In this document: in pieces, positions 18,702 to 25,324 of the stretch | How positions within the stretch are numbered: position 1 is the stretch's first letter | Layout: every line of letters starts with the position of its first letter | The notes under the pieces: generated by a model | Seen by the model: only the letters and a program-made list of their open reading frames with translations | Told to the model about the DNA's origin: nothing | The model's database searches: none | Made by a program: the position numbers and the translations under genes | Virus record (IMG/VR): IMGVR_UViG_3300042541_000238 | Coordinates: 1 to 25,324 of that record | Strand: one strand, 5' to 3' | DNA: 25,324 nucleotides | Source: a virus

Positions 18702-19100
18702 ATGATGTCACTGCCTTTATCTATTAGGACGCTCAAGGCGACTGAGTCGCGCTTGCAATCGGTGTACGAAGCAGCCCGGTTAGGCTTGCATGGCGAGACA
18801 CTGGCGCTTGCAGCCGGTATGCTGCCGCAAGAGTACCTGACGCTGTGCAACTTTGACCCGGTTGTCGGCATGGCTGCGCTCAAGGGCAAAGCCGACGGCG
18901 AACGCGAGATGGCCGAGATACTGCACAACGCAGCGCGCAACGGGGACGCCAAAGCCGCGCTAGAGATACTGAAGCATCAACACGGCTGGGTTGCCAAGCA
19001 GGCTATATCGGTCGAAGTCAACCAGCGCATCTCCATCACCCAGGCACTAGAACAAGCAGAGATGCGCGTTATAAATGCAATCGACTATCTACCAACCTGA
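18702..19100 (+). CDS. Terminase small subunit (probable)
   Basis: This 132-residue, mostly helical protein lies directly before the large terminase gene, which it overlaps by 26 bases. Helices at about 8-60 (IRTLKATESRLQSVYEAARL, ETLALAAGMLPQEYLTLCNF) look like an N-terminal DNA-binding bundle. The middle (KADGEREMAEILHNAARNGD, AALEILKHQHGW) and the end (NQRISITQALEQAEMRVINA) match the common layout of phage small terminases. It would recognise the packaging site and load the large subunit. The noncoding repeats just upstream could include that site. ATG 18702 or 18705 may be used. Confidence 0.75.
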   Translation: MMSLPLSIRTLKATESRLQSVYEAARLGLHGETLALAAGMLPQEYLTLCNFDPVVGMAALKGKADGEREMAEILHNAARNGDAKAALEILKHQHGWVAKQAISVEVNQRISITQALEQAEMRVINAIDYLPT

Positions 19101-20598
19101 AGACGAGCAGGAACTCATGGCAAGGCTATGGGTTCCATCGCTCAAAGATAACCCACTGGCGTTTGTTCTGTATTTGTTTCCCTGGGGTCAGAAAGGTACG
19201 CCGCTGGAGCATTTCTCTGGCCCAAGAAAGTGGCAGCGGGATGTGTTGAATGATATTGCTACGCATATTAAGAATAATAAGGGTATGGTGGACTTTGCCG
19301 TACTCCAAGAAGCAGTATCAAGCGGTCGGGGTATTGGTAAGTCGGCGTTAGTATCTTGGCTGACTATATGGATGTTGTCCACTAGGATTGGCTCAACAAC
19401 CATCATATCGGCGAACAGTGAGAACCAGCTACGCTCAATTACCTGGGCTGAGATTACCAAGTGGTTGGCAATGTCTATTAACAGTCACTGGTTTGAAGTC
19501 TCAGCTACGCGAGTGACGCCTGCAAAGTGGTTGACTGAGTTGGTGGAACGGGATTTGAAGAAGGGAACCCGGTATTGGGGCGTAGAGGGTCGGCTTTGGA
19601 GTGCAGAGAACCCTGATGCTTATGCTGGCGTACACAATTTTGATGGTGTGCTGGTGATTTTTGATGAGGCCAGTGGTATTGATGATTCGATCTGGGCGGT
19701 GACGGGTGGATTCTTCACAGAAAACACGCCGAATCGCTTTTGGTTGGCGTTTAGCAACCCACGGCGCAACACGGGGTATTTTTATGAGACTTTTCACTCA
19801 AAGCGGGACTTTTGGGTGACTAAGGTGGTGGATGCAAGGACGGTGGAGGGTACGGACAAACAAGTTTATGAGCGGATTATTCAAGAATACGGGCCGGACA
19901 GTGCCCAGGCGCACGTTGAGGTGTATGGTGAGTTTCCGAGTGCGGGGGATGACCAGTTTATTCCATCAAATACGGTCGATGAGGCCATGAAAAGGCCAAA
20001 GTACAAGGACAATTCAGCGCCAATCATCATTGGTGTAGACCCGGCGCGGTTTGGGGCTGATGCTACGGTGATTGCGGTGCGGCAGGGGCGGGATATTGTG
20101 GCGATTAAAAAGTACCGGGGTGATGATACGATGACGGTGGTGGGGCATATCATTGAGGCGATGGAGGAATACAAGCCTGCAATGGTGGTGATTGATGAAG
20201 GTGGGTTGGGGGCGGGGATTGTGGATAGGCTCAAGGAGCAGCGGTACAAGATAAAAGGTGTAAACTTTGGGAATAAGGCCAAAAACCCGATCATGTACGG
20301 TAATATGAGGGCGCAGATGTGGGGTGACATGAAGGACTGGCTCAAATCTGCTAGTATTCCGCAGGATAGGTTTTTAAAGACTGACCTTATTAGCCCCCTA
20401 ATGAAGCCTGACTCACGGGGTACGATCTTCTTGGAGAGCAAGAAAGAGATGAAAGCACGGGGTTTAGCTAGTCCAGACGCTGCGGATGCGATATGCGTGA
20501 CGTTTGCTTTCCCTGTGGCGCATCGGGAGTATCGAGAGCCAACGCCTCGCAGGTACTCGGATCACTCGGCGGTGTCTACAGGTTGGATGGGATCATGA
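19075..20598 (+). CDS. terL: Terminase large subunit
   Basis: This 507-residue packaging motor has its ATPase domain first: Walker A SGRGIGKS (83-90), Walker B VLVIFDEAS (192-200, D197 and E198) and the coupling motif SNPRRNTG (227-234). The RNase H-fold nuclease follows: IGVDPARFGAD (319-329, D322), MVVIDEGGLG (370-379, D374) and SPDAADAI (466-473, D468 and D471). These acidic residues are those expected to hold the metal ions that cut concatemeric DNA. It works with the small subunit upstream and the portal downstream. Its TGA overlaps the next ATG (ATGA, 20595-20598). Confidence 0.95.
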   Translation: MQSTIYQPEDEQELMARLWVPSLKDNPLAFVLYLFPWGQKGTPLEHFSGPRKWQRDVLNDIATHIKNNKGMVDFAVLQEAVSSGRGIGKSALVSWLTIWMLSTRIGSTTIISANSENQLRSITWAEITKWLAMSINSHWFEVSATRVTPAKWLTELVERDLKKGTRYWGVEGRLWSAENPDAYAGVHNFDGVLVIFDEASGIDDSIWAVTGGFFTENTPNRFWLAFSNPRRNTGYFYETFHSKRDFWVTKVVDARTVEGTDKQVYERIIQEYGPDSAQAHVEVYGEFPSAGDDQFIPSNTVDEAMKRPKYKDNSAPIIIGVDPARFGADATVIAVRQGRDIVAIKKYRGDDTMTVVGHIIEAMEEYKPAMVVIDEGGLGAGIVDRLKEQRYKIKGVNFGNKAKNPIMYGNMRAQMWGDMKDWLKSASIPQDRFLKTDLISPLMKPDSRGTIFLESKKEMKARGLASPDAADAICVTFAFPVAHREYREPTPRRYSDHSAVSTGWMGS

Positions 20599-20849
20599 AA
20601 AAAGGTGTATCTTTATCAGTTGGGCGTGGCGAGAAGCTGCCAACGTCCAAGGGCGCTGGTTTGACTGCCAAGGGCCGTGCTGTATACAATGCAGCCACTG
20701 GCTCTAATTTGAAGGCTCCTGCCCCAAACCCCAAGACCAAGGCAGACCAGGGCAGGAAAGACTCGTTTTGTGCAAGAATGGGCGCAGTAGCTGCCAACGC
20801 CAAAGATGGCGAACGCGCTAAAGCAGCCCTTAAACGATGGAAGTGCTAA
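20595..20849 (+). CDS. Small basic protein, DUF6321-like
   Basis: This 84-residue protein starts at the ATGA overlap with the terminase stop; an earlier ATG at 20493 lies inside the terminase gene. The pattern GLTAKGRAVYNAATGSNLKA (residues 22-41), SFCARMGAV and a C-terminal ALKRWKC resembles a conserved domain of phage and bacterial proteins that I believe is DUF6321. It has many Lys/Arg/Gly residues and two cysteines (C61 and C84). Gene order between terminase and portal suggests a packaging or head-related role; that is inference. Confidence 0.7.
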   Translation: MKKGVSLSVGRGEKLPTSKGAGLTAKGRAVYNAATGSNLKAPAPNPKTKADQGRKDSFCARMGAVAANAKDGERAKAALKRWKC

Positions 20850-20850
20850 T

Positions 20851-21006
20851 ATGAAGACATCAAAACCCGGCCTCTATGCCAACATTAATGCCAAGCAAGC
20901 CCGCATTAAGGCTGGCTCTGGCGAGAAAATGAACAAAGTCGGCAGCAAGGCAGCGCCTAGCAAGCAAGACTTTGTAAATTCGGCTAAGACGGCGAAGAAG
21001 AAGTAA
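20851..21006 (+). CDS. Small Lys-rich phage protein (51 aa)
   Basis: This 51-residue protein reads MKTSKPGLYANINAKQARIK, then AGSGEKMNKVGSKAAP and ends in NSAKTAKKK. The GLYANI-AK-ARIKAGSGEKM-K-GSKGAP pattern is conserved in small phage proteins next to terminase or portal genes. It has GGAAG seven bases before the ATG and joins the next gene by TAATG (21004-21008). It is strongly basic and may bind DNA. The function is unknown. Confidence 0.7.
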   Translation: MKTSKPGLYANINAKQARIKAGSGEKMNKVGSKAAPSKQDFVNSAKTAKKK

Positions 21007-21131
21007 TGCCACTCAAAAAGTCACCTACGCCTGCGGCGTTCAAGGCCAATATCAGGGCCGAGGTCAAGGCAGGCAAGCCTGTCAAACAGGCCGTGGCAAT
21101 TGCTTACTCTGTTAAGAAGAAAGCAAAGTAA
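21006..21131 (+). CDS. Small Lys-rich protein (41 aa), DUF6496-like
   Basis: This 41-residue ORF joins both neighbours by TAATG overlaps (21004-21008 and 21129-21133). It begins MPLKKSPTPAAFKANIRAEV and continues KAGKPVKQAVAIAYSVKKKAK, a pattern found in many small phage and bacterial proteins (I believe DUF6496). It is highly basic. Its conserved core and perfect packing between neighbours make it a confident gene despite its length. The function is unknown; DNA or head binding is possible. Confidence 0.75.
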   Translation: MPLKKSPTPAAFKANIRAEVKAGKPVKQAVAIAYSVKKKAK

Positions 21132-23323
21132 TGGCTGACTACACCGGCATTAACAAGGCTGGCAAGGTCGCCGATGTTGGTGGGGGCGATGACGTAGAGT
21201 ACAGCGATATGCTCTCCACCATGCGCTCTCGCATGACAATGGCGGTGGATGCCTACAGTGAGAGCCGGGGCAATGAACTAGACGACCTGCGGTTTATGGC
21301 GGGTAGTCCAGACAACCAGTGGCAATGGCCTGCTGATGTACTGGCGACTCGCGGGGCCGTTCAGGGGCAGACCATCAACGCCCGTCCCTGCCTGACTATT
21401 AACAAGTTGCCGCAGCACGTGCGGCAAGTCACCAACGACCAGCGGTACAACAAGCCTAGCGGCAAAGTTATACCTGCGGATGACGTTGCTGACCCTGAGA
21501 TGGCAGAGATATTCAACGGCATAGTGCGGCACATTGAGTACATCAGTGACGCTGACATTGCCTACGCAACTGCCTGCGAGAACCAAGTCACCTATGGTGA
21601 AGGCTACATTCGGGTACTGACTGAGTACTGCGACGAGAACAGCTTTGACCAAGAACTCAAGATAGGTCGTATCCGCAACTCATTCTCGGTCTACATGGAC
21701 CCCGCCATCCAAGACCCATGCGGCGCGGATGCCCGGTGGTGCTTTGTTACTGACGATGTGCCCAAAGACGAGTACGAGCGCCTGTACCCAGACGCTGCGC
21801 CTATCAGTAGTTTGTTGTCCCTTGGGATTGGCGACCAAGACCTACAGCAATGGCTGCGCGATGACACAGTGCGGATTGCGGAGTACTTTTATCGGGAGTA
21901 CAAGGCCGAGACACTGAACCTATACCCCAACAACATTACGGCGTTCAACAACACGCCTGATGACAAGCAACTCAAGATGCTTTACGGCAAGCCGTTAAAG
22001 ACTCGGATTTCGCAGCGGGAAAAGGTTTGCTGGGTCAAGACCAACGGCTACGAGGTGCTGGAGAAGCGCGATTGGGCGGGTAAGTACATTCCCATCGTGC
22101 GGGTGGTGGGCAATGAGTTTGAGGTCAACGGACAGATTTATGTCTCTGGCTTGGTGCGAAACGCCAAGGATGCCCAGCGGATGTACAACTACTGGGTAAG
22201 CCAAGAAGCAGAGATGCTGGCCCTAGCGCCCAAGGCTCCGTTCATTGGCTACGGTGGGCAGTTTGAAGGGTACGAAACCCAGTGGAAGACCGCCAACACC
22301 ACCAACTGGCCCTACCTTGAGGTCAACCCAGATGTGACTGATGGTGCTGGCGCTACCCTGCCACTGCCCCAACGTGCCCAGCCCCCGATGGCCTCTAGTG
22401 GCCTTTTGCAAGCCAAATCGGGGGCATCTGAGGACATTAAGGCGGCAACTGGACAGTACAACGCTAGTCTGGGCATGGGTGGGAACGAGCGCAGCGGCAA
22501 GGCTATCCTAGCCCGTCAGCGCGAGGGTGACGTTGGAACCTACCACTATGTAGACAACCTAGCCCGTGCCATACGCTACGTGACCCGGCAACTGCTGGAC
22601 ATGATTCCCAAAATCTACGACACCCAGCGTATTGCCCGAATCATTGGTGAAGACGGCGATACTGAGATGGCAAAGATTGACCCGTCCCAAGAGATGCCGG
22701 TCAAGCGGATCGTCAATCAAGAAGGCATTGAGATTGACAAAATCTACAACCCCAATGTTGGCAAGTACGATGTGGTGGTGACAACCGGCCCAAGCTACAG
22801 CACTCGGCGGCAAGAGACACGGGAAGAAATGGCCCAACTGCTGCAAGGCAACCCGGCGCTCATGCAGATCGCAGGCGACTTGTTTGTTAAAGCGATGGAT
22901 TGGCCTGGGGCAGATGAGTTGGCTAAACGGCTGGCTAAGACCATTGACCCCAAACTGTTGAGCGACGATGAAGACCCGGCCCTGCAAGCTGCCAATATGC
23001 AGATGCAGGCAATGGGGCAGGAGATGCAGCAGATGCAAGAAATGCTGCTAAACGTCCAGCAATCAATGGAAGCGCAAGAGTTGGAAATCAAACGGTTTGA
23101 CTCTGAGGTCAAAGCCTACGATGTAGAAACCAAACGCATGACGGCGGTGGCTGCTGCCATGACGCCTGACCAGATACAAGAGATCGTCCTAGGTACTGTG
23201 CAAGGCATGATAACCAGCGGTGATCTGATGAGTTCGATGCCGATGGAGCCAATGATGGGCCAAGACCAGATGGGCCAAATGATGCCACCTGAAATGATGC
23301 CGCCACCAAACCAAGGTATGTAA
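21131..23323 (+). CDS. Portal protein, P22-like
   Basis: This 730-residue portal forms the dodecameric ring through which DNA is packaged and ejected. P22-portal features include RFMAGSPDNQWQWP near residues 54-67, RPCLTINKLPQHVRQVTNDQ near 84-103, the ACENQVTYGEGYIRVLTEYC segment near 144-163, SFSVYMDPAIQDP near 184-197 and the GNERSGKAILARQREGDVGT helix near 454-473. The C-terminal part (about 620-730) is a Gln/Met-rich coiled coil (QMQAMGQEMQQMQEMLLN), then a Met/Pro-rich tail, similar to the barrel-forming tail of P22-type portals. It follows the terminase and the small basic genes in the same operon. Confidence 0.93.
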   Translation: MADYTGINKAGKVADVGGGDDVEYSDMLSTMRSRMTMAVDAYSESRGNELDDLRFMAGSPDNQWQWPADVLATRGAVQGQTINARPCLTINKLPQHVRQVTNDQRYNKPSGKVIPADDVADPEMAEIFNGIVRHIEYISDADIAYATACENQVTYGEGYIRVLTEYCDENSFDQELKIGRIRNSFSVYMDPAIQDPCGADARWCFVTDDVPKDEYERLYPDAAPISSLLSLGIGDQDLQQWLRDDTVRIAEYFYREYKAETLNLYPNNITAFNNTPDDKQLKMLYGKPLKTRISQREKVCWVKTNGYEVLEKRDWAGKYIPIVRVVGNEFEVNGQIYVSGLVRNAKDAQRMYNYWVSQEAEMLALAPKAPFIGYGGQFEGYETQWKTANTTNWPYLEVNPDVTDGAGATLPLPQRAQPPMASSGLLQAKSGASEDIKAATGQYNASLGMGGNERSGKAILARQREGDVGTYHYVDNLARAIRYVTRQLLDMIPKIYDTQRIARIIGEDGDTEMAKIDPSQEMPVKRIVNQEGIEIDKIYNPNVGKYDVVVTTGPSYSTRRQETREEMAQLLQGNPALMQIAGDLFVKAMDWPGADELAKRLAKTIDPKLLSDDEDPALQAANMQMQAMGQEMQQMQEMLLNVQQSMEAQELEIKRFDSEVKAYDVETKRMTAVAAAMTPDQIQEIVLGTVQGMITSGDLMSSMPMEPMMGQDQMGQMMPPEMMPPPNQGM

Positions 23324-23324
23324 C

Positions 23325-23774
23325 ATGACATCCCTATCCCCCACGCCCAAGCTGCAATTCTTTGATGCCAACGGCGCACCTCTGGCTGGTGGGCTGCTGT
23401 ATACCTACGAGGCTGGCTCGACTACACCACTAGCCACTTACACCGACAGCACTGGCGTCAGCGCCAATACTAACCCCATCGTCTTGGACAGCCGTGGAGA
23501 GGCCAACGTGTGGCTGGAAGGTGCAATATACAAGTTTGCCCTGTACACCAGCGCAGGCGTGTTGATCTGGACGGTAGACAACATCAACGGCAGCACCTTT
23601 GCCTCTAATGCTACGGGTGATGGAACAACAACTGCTTTCTCGGTGGTTAACGGGTTTACCGCCATCTACATTAACGGCGTGTATCAGAACCGCAATACCT
23701 ATACAGTGACTAGCGGTACGGTGACATTTAGCCAAGCACCGCCTATTACATCTATTATTGAATTTGTGTTCTAA
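23325..23774 (+). CDS. Tail fibre/spike adaptor-like protein
   Basis: This 149-residue protein has two recognisable beta domains. Residues about 6-75 (PTPKLQFFDANGAPLAGGLL, YTYEAGSTTPLATYTDSTG, then NPIVLDSRGEANVWLEG) match the N-terminal domain often found at the start of phage tail fibre and spike proteins, which attaches them to the virion. Residues about 96-149 (GDGTTTAFSVVNGFTAIYIN, then GVYQNRNTYTV) match a small beta domain of T7-like fibre proteins. It is short, so it may be the connector that binds the larger fibre and spike encoded next. AAGG lies eight bases before the ATG. Confidence 0.75.
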   Translation: MTSLSPTPKLQFFDANGAPLAGGLLYTYEAGSTTPLATYTDSTGVSANTNPIVLDSRGEANVWLEGAIYKFALYTSAGVLIWTVDNINGSTFASNATGDGTTTAFSVVNGFTAIYINGVYQNRNTYTVTSGTVTFSQAPPITSIIEFVF

Positions 23775-23784
23775 GGAGAACAGA

Positions 23785-24360
23785 ATGTTAAAAACAGTCA
23801 CCAATATCATTAACGCCAGCCAGATCACAGGCGTTCTACCAGTTGTCAACGGCGGCACAGGCGTTACTACCAGCACAGGTACTGGCAATACCGTCTTATC
23901 TGCTGCGCCTACGCTGTCTGGTAACGTAAACCTATCCACAGGCAACCTAGTCATCGGCACAGCAGGCAAAGGCATTGACTTTTCTGCCGACCCATCTGCT
24001 GCTGGCATGACCAGCGAGTTGTTTGATGACTATGAAGAAGGGACTTGGACTCCAAACCAAGGTGCTGGATTGGTTGTCACAGGCGCATTTAGCTCTACTG
24101 GAACATACACAAAAATTGGTAGACAAGTAACTATAACTGGTTCTGTGTCTGGCGCAACTAGTATTTCTGTTAGTGCTATTGGTGTCATTTGTTCAAATTT
24201 GCCATTTACTGTTACTACACAAAACACAGTTGGTTCAGCCCTTGCAAATTGGACAGGCGTTACAAATTGTTTAGCTGCAGCTACTAGCACAGATTTATAT
24301 TCAGGCGGCAGTTTATCAACAACAAATAGTATTATTTTTACAGTAACTTACTTTGTTTAA
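23785..24360 (+). CDS. Tail fibre protein with GTW-type C-terminal domain
   Basis: The start at ATG 23785 has a strong AAGGAG site. The product has 191 residues. The N-terminal half is Gly/Thr/Ser-rich repetitive fibre sequence (VVNGGTGVTTSTGTGNTVLS, TLSGNVNLSTGNLVIGTAG). After residue 80 comes ELFDDYEEGTWTPNQGAGL and a beta domain (YTKIGRQVTITGSVSGATSI) found at the end of many phage fibres. Base composition changes near 24060, inside the gene, to AT-rich codons, suggesting that the receptor-facing domain was exchanged by recombination. Confidence 0.75.
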   Translation: MLKTVTNIINASQITGVLPVVNGGTGVTTSTGTGNTVLSAAPTLSGNVNLSTGNLVIGTAGKGIDFSADPSAAGMTSELFDDYEEGTWTPNQGAGLVVTGAFSSTGTYTKIGRQVTITGSVSGATSISVSAIGVICSNLPFTVTTQNTVGSALANWTGVTNCLAAATSTDLYSGGSLSTTNSIIFTVTYFV

Positions 24361-24372
24361 TTAGGAACAACC

Positions 24373-25324
24373 ATGTCACTTACAAAAGTTTCATATTCAA
24401 TGATTCAAGGTGCGCCTGTTAATGTCCTTGATTTTGGCGCAGTTGGTGATGGGGTTGCAGATGATACAGCGGCTATACAGGCAGCGATTGATTACGTTGG
24501 GTCAATACATGGAACTTTAATTATTCCAGCAGGGTTGTATAAAACAACTGCCACCTTATACATTGACCAAAGCGAGTTTATGTTATTTGGCACAGGAGCT
24601 ATCAATACTGGCGTTGGTGCATCAAGAGGTTTGTCTGGCGATAAAACAACAGGTTCAGTTATTCAATACACAGGTACAGCATGTGCGCTGCAAGTTAGTA
24701 ATTCACGTTCAGCAAACCCGTTGACAGATGGCACAAACCCTGGCTTTATTTTTAACATTCAAATACACAATTTACGCATTGAAGTCCCTGCTAACTGCGT
24801 TAACGGTATGTTGGTGTTTCAAGCAGCAGGGGGATACTTTTTTAACATTTCAATTTGGGGTAGTCAATCAACTGGTGGCGTTGCGGCGGGTACAACTTTA
24901 CTTACGATTAGAGCTGGCATCAATAACATTTTTGAAAAAATTGATTGTTTAGGCATTGGTAGATACACAACAGCGGTTCCTGATTACAATTATTACGTTA
25001 ATTTTGGCGTACAGCTAACACTTGGTTATGCTAATGACTTAGCAACCACAACTATTTTTAGACGTTGTTATTTTCATTATTGCAATATTGGTGTAAACCT
25101 TTCCTACATATTTGAATTTGAAGATTGTATATTTGAGTCTTGTAAACAAGGTATTGTTTGTTTATCAGATATAACATCTAATTTTGAAAGATGTTGGTGG
25201 GAAGCAAATATTACTTCAGACATTGTTTTTAATAATAGTATTGTTTCGCTAAAAGATTGCAGAATTAACGCCAATACCCGACAACAATTTTTTTCAACAG
25301 GCGGCGGCGTTCAAAGATTACAGT
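24373..25324 (+). CDS. Tail spike with pectate-lyase (beta-helix) fold, partial
   Basis: ATG 24373 (AGGA six bases before) opens a frame with no stop to the end of the window, 317 codons so far. Residues 16-45 (VNVLDFGAVGDGVADDTAAI, then QAAID) carry the classic VxDFGAxGDGxxDDTxAIQxAI start of phage pectate-lyase-superfamily spikes. The rest has the short repeated beta-strand pattern of a right-handed parallel helix with frequent N, G and C residues. Such proteins bind and often cleave surface polysaccharide and decide host range. The sequence is markedly AT-rich compared with the portal (17 of 60 G+C at 25081-25140; 38 of 60 at 22801-22860), a sign of transfer. Confidence 0.85.
   Translation, partial: MSLTKVSYSMIQGAPVNVLDFGAVGDGVADDTAAIQAAIDYVGSIHGTLIIPAGLYKTTATLYIDQSEFMLFGTGAINTGVGASRGLSGDKTTGSVIQYTGTACALQVSNSRSANPLTDGTNPGFIFNIQIHNLRIEVPANCVNGMLVFQAAGGYFFNISIWGSQSTGGVAAGTTLLTIRAGINNIFEKIDCLGIGRYTTAVPDYNYYVNFGVQLTLGYANDLATTTIFRRCYFHYCNIGVNLSYIFEFEDCIFESCKQGIVCLSDITSNFERCWWEANITSDIVFNNSIVSLKDCRINANTRQQFFSTGGGVQRLQ

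Overview
The window is part of the genome of a tailed dsDNA bacteriophage. Its most recognisable genes are a small and large terminase pair, a P22-like portal protein, a phage family A DNA polymerase, a primase-helicase and a lysis cassette. The P22-type portal and the large internal-virion-like proteins suggest a short-tailed (podovirus-like) phage, but no tail tube, capsid or integrase gene is visible here to confirm morphology or lifestyle. A perfect LexA-type SOS box (CTGT-N8-ACAG) and proteobacterial-looking -35/-10 elements suggest a beta- or gammaproteobacterial host; that is inference.

Layout, left to right. (1) 1-3711, rightward: the end of a virion gene, an 830-residue Ala-rich protein that is probably an internal virion or DNA-ejection protein, a small membrane protein, and a protein ending in a GEYVI-type virion motif. 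(2) 3714-5222, rightward: lysis cassette with a 50-residue one-TM protein, a membrane-anchored unknown, a three-TM holin and an M15-type peptidase endolysin. (3) 5199-9176, leftward: twelve tightly overlapping genes. Promoter-proximal are a VRR-NUC nuclease, a minimal C5-methyltransferase-like protein and an SNF2-like helicase; distal are nine small genes, several of them membrane, Cys-rich or HTH proteins. (4) 9177-9273: divergent control region with an extended -10 promoter and an inverted repeat over its -35. (5) 9274-15565, rightward: an unknown, a RecB/Cas4-like nuclease (DUF2800 type), a likely ssDNA-binding protein, DNA polymerase I and a prim-pol/SF3-like primase-helicase. (6) 15585-17999, leftward: nine or ten small genes of unknown function ending in an intrinsic terminator. 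(7) 18000-18701: about 700 bp without a convincing gene, holding a LexA box on a promoter, long inverted repeats, an array of GCCGTGTGCTGGC repeats and AT-rich tracts; this is an origin or transcription-switch candidate. (8) 18702-25324, rightward: terminase small and large subunits, three small Lys-rich proteins, the portal, a fibre-adaptor-like protein, a fibre protein and the start of a pectate-lyase-fold tail spike running off the end.

How the genes work together: regions 3 and 5 together form one replication and recombination module (VRR-NUC, SNF2 helicase, DUF2800 nuclease, SSB-like protein, PolA, primase-helicase) split by a divergent promoter. Region 8 packages DNA and builds the vertex and adhesins, region 1 supplies ejection proteins, and region 2 lyses the cell. 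Region 6 and the small genes of region 3 occupy the place where phages usually keep host-takeover and anti-defence genes, but nothing in the sequence proves that role. Many genes are joined by ATGA, GTGA or TAATG overlaps, and several short genes (31, 41, 50, 54 and 58 residues) were found by following these overlaps.
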